Shown: positions 12,166-23,499 of the stretch, piece by piece
Layout of the letters: every line of letters begins with the position of its first letter
Numbering within the stretch: position 1 is the stretch's first letter
Assembly: GCF_003473485.1 (NCBI RefSeq)
Contig: NC_053043.1
Location: 1,932,001 to 1,996,000 of the forward strand
From: Medicago truncatula
Taxonomy: Eukaryota > Streptophyta > Magnoliopsida > Fabales > Fabaceae
DNA: 64,000 nt
Reading direction: 5' to 3'
The notes under the pieces: model-generated
The model's input: the letters and a program-made list of their open reading frames with translations, nothing else
Database searches by the model: none
Told to the model about the DNA's origin: nothing
Position numbers and translations under genes: made by a program

Positions 12166-12914
12166 ACGGTTTTCTACAGTGCATTAGTTAACCGCACAGT
12201 TGCAGCTGGGCTTGTTTTATCCTGGAGGCGGCGTGGTTGATAGTCTGTCTTGCACAATTTTGGGCAGTGCCACGAAACGTCTTAAAGAGAGCGACCTGGT
12301 CGTGACTCAACCTAGTAACAACTTCGGTAGATAATAGAATTTGGAAATCCAAATACAACAGTTTGAAAATTCAAAAACAACAGGATCTATCCTTATTTAT
12401 GAAGTGAACCAAACCATAGATGTCATGCTAGACAGAATCAAGTTTGAGTTACTTCGTGGCCATTTTCACCAATTAGAGTTGCGACGTGAGGCTAGCTGGA
12501 TGAATCCACTGATGCATGCTGAATCAGTTTTAACAATCTGACATAGTGCTCCTGAGCAAAGATGGTTTGACTTGAGGCATCTGATTACTTCAAAGAACTA
12601 TGATCATTACCAAATTTTCAGCTGCATTGATCAAGACTTTTTGGTTTGTCTGAAAATTCTGCACACGTTTTGTTGTTCCTGCGTTAAATGGCGGGAGCCG
12701 AGAGTGGCTCCATGAGTTATATCTGTGAATGCACCCTAATGAATCCCATAATTGATGATGAAACAACAGTGACTTGCTCATGGCCAAACATGCATGTGGT
12801 ACTCCACACATGCATTATAGAATTGGCCTACAGCGTTTCCAATTCTTCCCACAAGGTTTTGAATTCAGTAAAATATCCAATAACGTATACCTGTAAATTA
12901 ATAGTTTCACGGCA

Positions 12915-13340
12915 ACCGCAGTTAGACTCTCATTTGGACATAGTATGAGCTTGCCAACTTAGAACTTACACTAGAAATGTGGTTTGTCACCATAGAGATA
13001 AGACCAGTGCGCAGAAGAGCTCGTGTAAAAGAGCTCTAATATCACCTATGGACAGAAAGAATGAGCTCATAGAGATGAAAAGAAGCTCTACTCATCCACC
13101 TATCTGTGCAGTGTAAAGTCATGTATATGTACAAGCTGATGAAAGCACATGAATGGTGGCTTATCTGCTAACAGATCATTAACTAACATTCTTAAGCTAA
13201 TTGGTGTTGTTGAGAGGTCTGGAGTTTACGGTTGATTCCACGCTCTCATCTCCGCATGTAGTGTCATGCGTCCGCAGGTTGAGCAAGCTCATGCTTATGA
13301 AAAAAAAAATTAGGGGAAAATATGAAAGGAGTCATATAAA
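12915..13340 (+). repeat. diverged direct repeat, copy 1
   Basis: This copy shares a series of segments in the same order with 14085-14775: GACTCTCATTTGGACA, AGCTCATAGAGATGAAAAGA, AACTAACATT(C/T)TTAAGCTAA and CTCTCATCTCCGCATGTAGT. The offset is about 1.2-1.4 kb. No open frame spans it. Confidence 0.65.
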
Positions 13341-13686
13341 AGTTAGAAAAACCCTACCTGTTACAGGAATGTTGGACACGGTTGGCATATATAGTTTTAA
13401 ATTTTAAAAATTAAAACAACTAGAGAGAAACAGCCATGCTGTCATTTCTGTCATAGTTAGACTGCGTGTGATTCAGGAGTTCATTGTTCTGTCATAAAAT
13501 TCATCAGGATGTTGCTATAACGTTTAAGGAACCAATATATGAGATTAGTTGCACGACATTGATTTAGCGAAAATTGTCTGCCGTATCTAATAAAATATTG
13601 CAATTTGTATATGTTTTGTACTAGGCTTTTAGATTTTCACGTCAATATGTGGCTGGTTTCACTTCCTGTTACATGCTGCATGACAG

Positions 13687-13706
13687 ACACACACACACAC
13701 ACACAC
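13687..13706. repeat. (AC)n microsatellite
   Basis: Ten uninterrupted AC units. Confidence 0.9.
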
Positions 13707-14084
13707 TTCTGCAATAAACACAAACACAATCTTGGTGCTTTCTGTTAGTAGTAAGGTTAAACTCACGTTTTTACTGTAATAAGGACATCACATAAATGCT
13801 TAGTGCCTAAAAATATTCTCTGCAACTAGTAGTCTCAGAATTGTTATGTAAATATGTCGTTAAGAAACAAACCACCGATCATATGAATACAAGAATCAAC
13901 AATTATAAACTCAAAAATATTGCTGATTGAACACAGTTCTAGGTTCATGTTAAGCATTGCCTCCCTTGGTGCAGCAGCGAGGCCATAAAATTTGGGAGTA
14001 ACTCGGTCTGATTTTTAAGCCCAAGGCCTGCATTTTATCAAGCTTATTTGGGCTGACCCATTTTGCCAAATCACAACAACTATA

Positions 14085-14775
14085 GATGGACTCTCATTTG
14101 GACAGGCAGTATAAGCTTGCCAGATTTGAGGTCAGATCTTTGCACTATTATGAACTCAGAACTTCCACCAAAAATCTGAGTTTCTGTTAGGACTTAGAAA
14201 AAAAGCCTCAAGTGCAAGGCCGTCATCTTTATTATAAACCTTTTGTATCTTCTTTCAATCCTTATTATCCCCATTCAATTGACAGTAACAGAAAGATATT
14301 CAAAGAACTCTTCGTTTCTCAATTTTGTTGATCAATCTTTATTCTAGTTAGAACCGTTCTCTTGTTTATTCACTTCTGCCCAGTTTAGGAAATTATTTCA
14401 ACATACCAAAAGAAAGGTTCCCAACAGTTTCTCGCCATATACATAAGACCCGTGTAAAGCAGAGCTCTTGTGAAACAAAGAATGAACTCATAGAGATGAA
14501 AAGAAATTATATTCTGTCATCCATCACGTGCATGGTAAAGGCGTGTGTGTGTGCCGCTAACTGTTCCTTAACTAACATTTTTAAGCTAAATGATACTATT
14601 GAGATACCTTTGAGTTTGCAGTTGATTCCATGCTCTCATCTCCGCATGTAGTGTCATGTGTCAGAAGGTTGAGCCAGCTTGAACTCAATGTCATGAGTTT
14701 ATGGGTGAAAGAAATTAGAAAGGAAAAAAATTGCAAGAAAGGAATCATATAGTAAATAGATAGATAGCAAAATCC
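14085..14775 (+). repeat. diverged direct repeat, copy 2
   Basis: This is the partner of the copy at 12915-13340, longer because of about 220-300 bp of extra sequence between the first and second shared segments (roughly 14130-14430). It ends about 250 bp before the 3' end of the carbonic anhydrase gene. Confidence 0.65.
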
Positions 14776-15024
14776 TACCTGATGGAATCAATAGAATATG
14801 TAAAGGAAAAATTTCATCACGGACTAAAATATCTGTTGTACATTATTCATTAAGTACAAATCTACAGACACGTGAAATGGTTGGGGTTTGCTCAAATAAC
14901 TTAGGTTACAATATTTTGTAATTATTGTACAAAAAAACATTATTCAATCTATGCTTTTAGTCCCAGAGGTATAAATTTTAGACACACGAATTGGTACATC
15001 GATCAAGGAAATAGAAGTAAAAAC

Positions 15025-18000
15025 TCAGGACCAAAATACTTTATTTTTTGTAACAATTCTGCCATTTTCCTCCAGCTTGGTTCCCCTATAGTCCAATGTC
15101 CATTTCTCAAACGAACAATTAACAAAGTCATAGTAACCACCATGAATAGAGAGTTCTTCGTTCTCCACCTTTTCTTTGATCCAAGGGTAACTAAGTAGGT
15201 TTACTAAGGAATGGTTAATTGATTCCTGTAATATAAAAACAATTTAAAGCATTAAAATCGTGAAAGTATTTACATAATCAAGTTCTTATTGGATTAACAT
15301 TTGTATGACTCCTACTAGTTCATATCATTCAATTTTGGGTTAATAGTGTTTTATCCCCCTGTAATATAGGTAATCTCCAGTTTTACCCCTGTAAAATATT
15401 TTTTTTGCATTCAATTAAGCCTTCAACTTACAAGGATGAAATTCAAAAAAAAATATTTTACAGGGGGGAAACCGGAAATGACCCATGTTACAGGGGGTAA
15501 AACACTATTAATCCTTCAATTTTTCAAAACCTCAACAGTGAATTTATACATTAAAATCTAAAAATATAAAATATCACCTTCTCGCAATGCGTACACTGGT
15601 GATCAAAGTCGAGGTTGGAAGCAGAAACCTTGGTTTTCACTTTTGCATTTTTTCCATGAATAACCCAACTTTTGATAAAGCTACACAGAAAAAGAAAATA
15701 TTCAATTGAGAAGTGTATAGAACATTTTTATCAAAGAAAGAAAAGGAAAACCAATAACTAGAATTATGTACCTTGTACTGCCATCATCTTGCATACCCAT
15801 AAGGGCGCGTATACCCCCACAGCAGCTGTGGCCAACAACTAAGATGTTCTCAACCTGCAGGAAAAAATAATATGTATGTCCTTAACAAGAAGTAAATAAC
15901 TCGCAGTTTTCTGACCAATATTAAGAAAGCTAATAGAGTATTTTACACTTTTAGCAGCTGTGTACAAATATTTCTTGATAGCACTAACTTTTAGTAGTTA
16001 TGTCATGACCTTATCATATTGGTTGATTTCACTTGCGCCTATGGTTAATAAGCATTTTACAATATACATAATAATGCTGAAACGAAGAAAAAAAATCCCT
16101 CAAGCTTAATTTTCCATACTCCACTCTTTAAATTCCACCTTTCTAAGGAAATTGTTGTAGTTATCATGAGATTTGATGTTATTGTAAATTTGTAACCAAT
16201 ATTCTTTTATAATTGTAACATATAAATGAATAGAAGCGTTATAAAGAAGATAAATCATGCCTTGCAGTCTTGCACTATGTAGGTAAAACAAATTCTTACC
16301 AGAAGAGTGTTCACTGCAAATTCTAATGCAGCATTTGTTTCGGAGGGTCCACTCTGTATCAGGAAAAGAGAATTAGAAGAAGCAATTAGGGTGTCTTTTC
16401 TATTCACAGCATAGCAATGATTATAAACTGGTGACTACAAACAACTAAATAAGTCGATAGAAGTGAAACTTCGGGCCTGTTTGGAATAACTTGTTCAAGC
16501 TTATCTACTGACATGAACATTCTGTTTTAGAGAGATTGTAATAACAACTTATGACATGTCCATAAGCTGTTTTCAACTTATTTCCATAAGCTCTCCAGTA
16601 TAGCTTATGAAAACAGTTATAGCTCAATATGAAAATAGTTTCACTTTATTTTATCTTTTGTTATAGAAATAACTTATATATGCGCTTATAAAATAATTGT
16701 TTATGCTATGAGCACTTAACGAAGTTGTTTATTCAAACGAGGCATATACCTCAAAGGTAGGAACCAAATTAGCAACATTGCGGATTGTGAATGCGTCTCC
16801 TGGTTGAAATCCCAAAATATTGGAGGGGCATACCCTGGAATCTGCACAGGCAATAACCATGAACTGTTCTTGGAAAAGTTAGCATAGATTACTAATTTCT
16901 GTAATATTTTAGTACAAAATTGAAGAAGGAACTTAATGGAATAAGCAACAAACAATAAATCAACAAACAGCTAAAGGCTTAGCCAGAAGGTTAATAATAG
17001 AGAGTAAGACTAAACAATTACCTTTGGCGTTTGAACCTTGGCAAGACTTTCAAACTGTTCAGGATTTTCCCTGACAATAAAACAGGACTAACATTAATTA
17101 AGTTGCTTCTTTAATTCAGACACAAGAAATAATGTTTCTGACCATGGATTTTCTGAAGCTTACATGTATACATTCTTCTTAAAACTTAAAAATCTATCCT
17201 TCAGATCATTAAATATATCATCACGTCCGTCTTTAACTTCTGCTAAAGTATCTAACTTGCTGTTATTGAGTTGCTGAGTAAATCCTGGAGATCCCATAGA
17301 AGCCTTTAAAGAAGAACACTGACTTCTCCTGCAAACATTAGAACTTTGTTTAGAAAGCAGAAGCCACATAAAGAAAGAAAAAAGAGATTTCATATTTCTT
17401 ACTTTAAAAGAATAGATGCAAAAAATGGAAATTAATCAAAAATATTAAAACCAGTGCCAACACATTTAGATCACAAAGAATGAAAACCATAGCCACAGAC
17501 TCTATTTGATTTGATCAAAAAAATATTCATCACTCTCATTTATAGAATAGTACTTCATAGATTTGAAGTTATCAAACAATTAAATTACAAACTTGACCAA
17601 TAAGATAGTGTTATACCATGCAAAAATTTGTTTTTCACCATTGGATCAATAAGTCTCGGACTTAGATCAAGTGAGATATGGTGAGACTTATTGATCCAAT
17701 GATGAAAAACAAACTTGTGTATAGTGCAACACCTACCTCACATGTGCACCATAGGACTAGCCTGAATTACAATATCAGTATGCAATTACTCAAAATCTCA
17801 ACTTTTTCCTCAAGATTCAAACATTTTTTTTTTAAACTCGGTATCCAGACCGTCGATACGGTGAAGATTCAAACTTAATAACCACTAAAAACACCTCAAT
17901 TAACATTAAATAAGCAAATTCAACAGCAATCAAACAGAAAAGAACAAAAATTTGGACACACACCTTAATGCCGTCAAATGGGTCTGCTCAATTTTAGCCG

Positions 18001-18184
18001 TAATTTGCGCAGGAACAGAGATCTGTCACAACAATGTCACTTCAATTAGCTCATTAACACAAAAATAAGAAAACAGAGTAAAAACAGAGGAATGAATGCA
18101 TACCCTTGATGGGTTATAACTGGAAGAAGATAAAGGTAGAAACTTTGAAGCAAATGGATCAGAGATTGAAGAAGGAATTGCCAT
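15025..18184 (-). CDS. beta carbonic anhydrase, CA5-type, nine exons
   Basis: The enzyme interconverts CO2 and bicarbonate. Coding exons in order are 18104-18184, 17964-18022, 17164-17328, 17022-17070, 16750-16863, 16300-16353, 15772-15854, 15578-15680 and 15025-15225. All introns are GT-AG, phases join cleanly, and the total is 909 nt (302 aa plus stop). Zinc ligands are Cys124 in [11 protein letters not shown] and His183 and Cys186 in [13 protein letters not shown]. The Asp126-Arg128 dyad of CADSR is intact. The region [17 protein letters not shown] is also as expected for plant beta enzymes. The first ~50 residues are Ser/Thr-rich with few acids, like an organelle transit peptide; the Arabidopsis CA5 relative is plastidial, so plastid location is inferred. 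The gene looks functional. Introns 2, 5 and 8 each carry a MITE. Confidence 0.93.
15337..15514. mobile_element. Mutator-type MITE in carbonic anhydrase intron 8
   Basis: The 178-bp element has inverted ends GGGTTAATAGTGTTTTATCC and, at the right, GGTAAAACACTATTAATCC. It is flanked by a perfect 9-bp duplication, TTCAATTTT (15328-15336 and 15515-15523). It lies between coding exons 8 and 9. The same family occurs at 52697-53071. Confidence 0.85.
16475..16743. mobile_element. hAT-like MITE in carbonic anhydrase intron 5
   Basis: The ends GCCTGTTTGGAATAACTTG and GTTGTTTATTCAAACGAGGC are inverted repeats. The interior is full of AGCTTATG and CATAAGCT motifs, some in inverted orientation. The right end stops 4 bp short of the GT donor of exon 5 (exon border 16750). 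Related fragments lie at 54250-54415 and 62655-62800. No clear target duplication. Confidence 0.65.
17605..17740. mobile_element. foldback MITE in carbonic anhydrase intron 2
   Basis: CACCATTGGATCAATAAGTC at about 17637 is inverted as GACTTATTGATCCAATGATG at about 17684, and the symmetry extends outwards through TTTGTTTTTC / GAAAAACAAA to GTGTTATACCA / TGTATAGTGCAAC. The arms are about 55 bp with a short centre. Confidence 0.65.
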
Positions 18185-19080
18185 TGAAGAACTCAAATGA
18201 AAATAGTGAAATGAATGAAAGAGTTATAAACATAGTTGGTAATTGTGATCAATTCATTAATTAATTGATTAATTAATCAAAAATTATAAAGAGTGTGTGT
18301 GTGTGTGGATAAAGTTAGTAATGTTGGTAAACAACATGGAATAGGTTTTCTCCAAGAAAGACGGAGAAACCAAGGTTTAAGGATTATTATATAGTGTTTT
18401 GTTTTTTACAGTAGAATAAAAGGACCACGATTTTTACCTCATTAATCATTATTATTCTGTCATGGTTGAGAGTTTTTGACTTTGCTACTTTTTTGTTTGT
18501 TAGCATTTTGCTTTAATGGACATTTGTGGAATAGCTGGTGAGAGTGGAAAGTCCATAAAGGGAGTGAAAATAGTGGTTTACAAATAAAGGCATATTAAAG
18601 TAAAGGGATAGATCAAAGATGTATCACATCAATCAACTATAGGCCATTACCATTATTTGTTTTTCTTGAAAGATAGAATTTATTTTAATTCACTAATGGA
18701 AGGTTGGATTTGTTGGAAAGGACTATGTTATAGTTGAAACGATAATTGAATTTAGATTAAGAAAGGTACTCAATCATATCATATTATATAATGATAAGCT
18801 CCAGATAAAATTATCTCTTATTAAGAGATGAATCAACAAAAATATTCATTTCATTCAACGAAAAATTATAGGTATTTACTTTTCTTGCACCGTGTATTTC
18901 TTGTGCTCCTAATATTTGTCGAAAATGTTTTTGTGTATTATCAAATTATATAATCGAAACCTAAGTTTTTCCCTATATTTAGGTGAAAAATGAGTTTTCA
19001 CCGATTCGGATTACAAAATCCGAATAAGTAAGTAGTTCGGATTTTGTAATACGAACACCCAATAATAGGGCGTTCCTTAG
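18185..19080. other. upstream region of the carbonic anhydrase gene
   Basis: It holds the 5' leader and promoter of the carbonic anhydrase gene, including a short GT microsatellite at about 18293-18306. I could not fix a TATA box with confidence. Beyond about 18400 it is AT-rich DNA without a gene. Confidence 0.4.
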
Positions 19081-19084
19081 CATA

Positions 19085-19412
19085 TAAGGAACAAATGGTT
19101 TAACTGTTTGAAATATATTGAGAGTATTAATTTCATGGTGTCCCACATATATAGGGAGGGGGAGGGGAATGTTTGTGCAGATAGGTTAACTCATATAGGT
19201 TTATCACTAACCTCTTTTCAGTATTTTTACACTTTGCCTTTGGAAGCTAGAGAAGCTTATGTTCACAGCAGACTAGGGTTGCCTGGTTACATATTTTCTT
19301 TTGGTTGAGAAGGTCAGGCATAACCCCCCCTTCTCTTTTTGTAACAATCTTATTTTGGTATATATTTTGGTGAGTGTGCTCCCTGCACCTCACTAGTTTA
19401 AAAAAAAATAGG
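19085..19412 (+). mobile_element. 3' end of a LINE (RNase H tail)
   Basis: The plus-strand frame 19108-19308 reads SHIYREGEGNVCADRLTHIG, the C-terminal RNase H segment of plant L1-type LINEs (family pattern: H..REGN..AD.LA..G). An untranslated tail follows and ends in an A run at 19402-19410. The 5' part is missing, as expected for a 5'-truncated insertion. The frame ends with a TGA at 19306 and is not a host gene. Confidence 0.7.
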
Positions 19413-20224
19413 GCTTTCCTTGTTTTTTTGGATTGTAAGATCCGAACCACCCTTATAACTCCTCTTGTGCCAAGAATTTAAGGGAAAACAAGTTCGGATT
19501 ATATGATTCAAATTGTATCAACACAGAGACTGATTCTATTTTTGACAAGAATAGCCCGTTTAAGAATCATATTAACCATCTTAACACCATAATTTTGTTT
19601 TAGGTCGTTGTTAGTTGTTCCAATCGTGTCGTAAACGAAAATCCAATTTTCAAGCTATTTGAACGGATCACTCCGAAATTTGCCTAGAAAAGCAAGAAAA
19701 AAAATCAAAGAACAAGACTCTCGTTTAAGGAACTTCTTACAGGATTCCACCTTCAAAATCCAAAATTCATCATTTAGACCCATTTTTTTCATTATTCTCG
19801 GAAAAATCCGGAAATAAAAAAAGATCGTATTAGCTTTATTTGATTTTTAGAATTTTGTAGTATTTGTAAATTTTATTTGATAGATTTTATCATGTTTACT
19901 TTATTGTTTGATTGTGTTTAAAATCGAAATTTGCAAGTGCTTAAATGGAATGAATTTTTATTGTTGTTTATATATAAGCATATTTTGGATTATATAATTC
20001 GAACAAATGATATTTTCGTAAAAATAAATAAATAAGAAGTGTGAGAAACACAGGGTGGAAAAAGTAAATCATGGAAACGTCTTACAAACCTTGTTGGGTT
20101 CAGTAAGGGCAAGGCCCAAAAAATAAATCGGTCAAAAGAATCATTTATCTACTCACACCGACAAACTTAACAGAATATAAGAGGAAAAACCTAAAGGTTT
20201 AAGCCAATGTTCCACTCTTAACCT

Positions 20225-20494
20225 CATATGAGATCTAGGGCACAATTGCGGACATGCGCCTTCATTGCCCTTTTCAACCCATATCTCGAGCTTTAGATCT
20301 ACCACCTCAATCATGTTTGCATGATCGAGATTTGACATCTCTGCTTCATGCGAGATCTAGGGTAAAACTGCGAGACCTGCACCTCCACCCTCAAAAATCA
20401 CAATTTCAAGCACATTGTCCTTGTCAAACCATATCTCGAGCTTCAAATCTATCACATTGATCATATTCGCATCATCAAAATTGGACGTCTCTCA
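20225..20494 (+). repeat. two tandem units of about 130-140 bp
   Basis: The order GAGATCTAGGG(C/T)A, ATTG(C/T)CCTT, CCATATCTCGAGCTT, TTGACATCTCT-like is present at 20228-20342 and again at 20350-20494 with about 20% differences. Open frames exist on both strands but none is recognisable. Confidence 0.6.
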
Positions 20495-20794
20495 TATAAT
20501 CGACCGCTGCTATCTACCCTCGATCGCCTCAAATCACCCCATCTTCCTTCGATCAAAATGGTAAACATCAACATTAATTTTGAAAAAAGAAATTGGAAAA
20601 GGACATTGAATTACTTAGATTTCAATTAACACGTTTTTTTGTTTTTACAGATCTTACACTTTGCTACTCATCTAGGACTGTTGCGGGTATGAAAATAATG
20701 CGTGCAACAGGTACCACAATCCCTTCAAAAACATTTATTATGAGCATAACCGAAAGTCATAAAATAATAATTGTTCTTGTATTTTAATTCTGTA

Positions 20795-21090
20795 CTCGCT
20801 CCGTCCCCTAATTATAAGACCCTTTTGAGAATTTTTTTTGTCTCTTTTTATAAGACCCCTTTGTTATTTCCAACTACATTAATTATTTCTTTACATACAT
20901 GTCCCTATTTATTATACATCTTTTTCTTCAATCAACAATAAATAACATGTTGAAAACATAAACTAACCATCTTTCTTAAAGGATAAAATTGTAAAAACAA
21001 TAGTGATTACAAACAACTTTAATACAAATATCCACTATCTTAATTCACGTGATTTTGACAAAAGGGTTTTATATATAGGGACGGAGGGAT
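20795..21090. mobile_element. Stowaway-type MITE
   Basis: The left tip CTCGCTCCGTCCCC and right tip GGGACGGAGGGAT are inverted, flanked by TA on each side. Subterminal AATTATAAGACCC on the left pairs loosely with GGGTTTTATATATA on the right. TA duplication with a CTCCCTCCGTCCC-like tip is the Stowaway (Tc1/mariner) signature. 296 bp, non-coding. Confidence 0.85.
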
Positions 21091-21102
21091 TAGCATTTTT
21101 TA

Positions 21103-21461
21103 GAGTTAAATAAGTTTTTCGTCCTTATAAATATAATAGATTTTAATTTTAGTCCTTATAAAATAGAACGAGGTGTTTTCTTCCTCACAAATTTTTTTGT
21201 TTTGTTTTTGGTCTTTAACGAAAATAATGTTGACGTGTTCTTAACATTTTTTTAACATAATATGAACATACAAAAGTTGAACATAATACACGGACATAAC
21301 ATGAACACATTTTGAACATAAAAGACTCATAATTTTGACATTCATATTAACATAAATTGGCCATTAGGGACTAAAAACAAAATAAAAAAAATTGTGAGGA
21401 TGAAAATATCATGTTTAATTTTTTAGAGACTAAAATCAAAATTCGCTACCTTATTTAACCC
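21103..21461. mobile_element. foldback MITE, possibly Mutator-type
   Basis: GAGTTAAATAAGTTTTTCGTCC at the left is matched by an inverted CTTATTTAACCC at the right. Inner sequences (TTTTAATTTTAGTCC / GAGACTAAAATCAAAATTCG and TTTTTGTTTTGTTTTTGGTC / GACTAAAAACAAAATAAAAA) are also inverted. The centre repeats AACATAATATGAACAT-like words. No exact target duplication. Confidence 0.65.
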
Positions 21462-21754
21462 TATATTTTATGGTTATTGAAATTGATTCTCAAAAAGAAC
21501 CTCAAGCCACTAAATGCGATGAGTTTTTTTTACATTGAACTTCAATTTCCTGAAAATAAAAAATGTCAATAACTTTTCATTACAATTTTTGTTAGAACAA
21601 AACTTAGATATCGATCTCGATGTGTGTTTTTTTTCATTTGTGATTTTCCTTAATTACATTTTTTTTTAGAAGAAATTTTCCTTTTTAACAAAAAAATATA
21701 TGGAAAAACACACTTTAATAGCGCTGCAAATGGTGAATCGTGTTAATTGAGATA

Positions 21755-21901
21755 CTCCCTCTGATCCTATTTACAAAAGAAAGTTGACTTTTTAGATACA
21801 TTGAATAATGTATGTATCTAGTCAAGAACCTAAACCAAATTCATATATTATTTAATGTATCTAAAAAGTAACTTGTCTCTTGTAAATATGACTGGAGGGA
21901 G
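21755..21901. mobile_element. Stowaway-type MITE
   Basis: Left tip CTCCCTCTGATCCTATTTAC and right tip GTAAATATGACTGGAGGGAG are inverted and bounded by TA. Inner arms TTTTTAGATACATTGAATAA and its inverse near 21845 complete a 147-bp hairpin-like element. Confidence 0.88.
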
Positions 21902-22211
21902 TAGTTTACAATAGATAATTTTAGGGAAATGTTAACAGGTGTTGTAAGGACACTTGATAAAAGTTTAAAATGAAAATTTGTCTTGGAATTTGTGTATTCA
22001 ATACATTGAAACATTAAAAAGTAATTTTTTCTGTATAAAAGTTATCAATTGTTTATATTTTTGGAATCTTTAACAAATACCTAAGAGGCACTTGTTAACA
22101 AGACCCATAATTTTATTCACGGGAGTAAGATGATTTTAGTTTTGAAGCAAACAATTAATTGTAGACCATATTGGTGAGTAGTGTTACCCATTATAGAAAT
22201 TTATGTAGACT

Positions 22212-22555
22212 AAGTGTGTGTTTGGTATGGCGGCGGGGAGAATTGATTTTGATAGAATTGAGTTTGAGAGAATTGATTTTGGTTAAAAGTGAGTTGAATG
22301 TGAATTGATTTATGTTTGGATACACTTTATTAAAAGTGATTCATGTGGGTTGATGTTGTTTGGATAGTTTGAATCAAAATTGATTTGACGCAGAAGCTTA
22401 AACTTGTAGCTTCTGATAAACCTGCGTTTGGGACTGTTTTCACGGTTGGCAAAATTGCTTTTGCAGGTATCCAAACACCAAACTTTTTGGTGAAACTGTG
22501 TTTTAAAAAGTAAACCCACGTTTGAGGGTTTCAAACGCAATACCAAACAGAGGTT
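22212..22555. mobile_element. hAT-like MITE
   Basis: The left end GTGTGTTTGGTATGGCGG and right end CGCAATACCAAACAGAGG are inverted. Inner AGAATTGATTTTG repeats and CCAAACA boxes resemble dispersed legume MITEs. Borders are approximate and no exact 8-bp duplication was found. Confidence 0.55.
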
Positions 22556-22964
22556 AAGTCTTACATGTTGGCTTTTGAAGAAGCAAAAGGTCAATTGATC
22601 CATAGGAGTTGAGTTATTTTTGGATAGCACTTGGATGATATAAAGTTGGGTGACATTGGTGATATTGGTCAATTACAATGTGCTTGTGAAAGAGAGAAAA
22701 ACTTAAGCATTGTAATATTGTGATTGGTTAATGTCACTAATATCACCCAATTGCTATCCGTTATTTTCTACCCTGAATCAAGTTGCAAATTAAAGCCAAC
22801 TGTCACATATACATATTGTTCGATTGAGTCTCTCAAGTTTATTTGTTCATCCAATTTCCATGTGTACTCATAGGCATATGTAGTTTAAGTTCTTGGGTTG
22901 CGAGATTATGTTGTTGAGAACGCAGCAAAAAAAAAAAAAAAAAACATGTGTCACGAAATAATGA

Positions 22965-23485
22965 ATCTCATTTTAAGAAAAAAAAAATTATTAAAAACTT
23001 GATTCATGACGAACAGAGACCGGTAACCAAGATTACAAAATAAATGTGTCATATATAGGCGAACACCCAAAAGAAATACCATAAAAGACACAATACAACC
23101 ATCACCTAACCAAAACCTACTTTCAACACTCAAACGAACAACAACCACCAAAACTCCACTTCACCACCTAAATCAAACTCTCCATCATAAAACGGCCACT
23201 AAAAAACGAAATCCAGCGAGGGAAGGGGGTTTATGGATTTCGTTTTTTAGTGGCCGTTTTATGATGGAGTTTGATTTAGGTGGTGAAGTGGAGTTTTGGT
23301 GGTTGTTGTTCGCTTGGATGTTGAAGGTAGGTTTTGGTTAGGTGATGATTGTATTGTGTCTTTTATGATATTTCTTTTGGATGTTCCATCTATATACAAC
23401 GTCTTTGTTTTTGTTTTGTAATCTTGGATGCCAATTTTTGTTTGTCTTTGGCAGGGATCCAGTTTTTAATAAATTGTTTCTTTAA
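22965..23485. repeat. long near-perfect inverted repeat (hairpin)
   Basis: The left arm (about 22965-23215) and right arm (about 23234-23485) are inverted copies over roughly 240 bp with a spacer of only about 18 bp (centre near 23224). The inner 150 bp, for example GGATTTCGTTTTTTAGTGGC on the right arm, is almost identical, and identity falls off outwards. Each arm is next to an A run (22927-22945 and 23484-23498). One open reading in each arm (WLGD.CIVSFM.FLL) resembles no host protein and may be LINE-derived. Confidence 0.8.
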
Positions 23486-23499
23486 AAAAAAAAAAAAAG

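Larger units (their letters stand above)
11140..12330 (+). mobile_element. remnant LTR and leader of an LTR retrotransposon
   Basis: The region has the layout of an LTR promoter and transcribed leader. There is a TATA box at 11612-11620 followed by AGAGGACTCCACTCAGTTC, a pyrimidine-rich leader, and two blocks of short tandem repeats (11745-11935 and 12030-12165). It ends in a GC-richer segment (GGGCAGTGCCACGAAACGTC at about 12260) typical of Copia-type leaders. No gag or pol frame follows, so this is a solo or truncated piece. Borders and superfamily are uncertain. Confidence 0.45.

Noticed and set aside
13201..13407. 68-codon open frame in the direct repeat
   Set aside because: The frame is not kept in the partner copy at 14590-14780, so it is unlikely to be coding.
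22310..22672. 120-codon open frame
   Set aside because: It overlaps an hAT-like MITE and continues into its flank; no recognised protein content.
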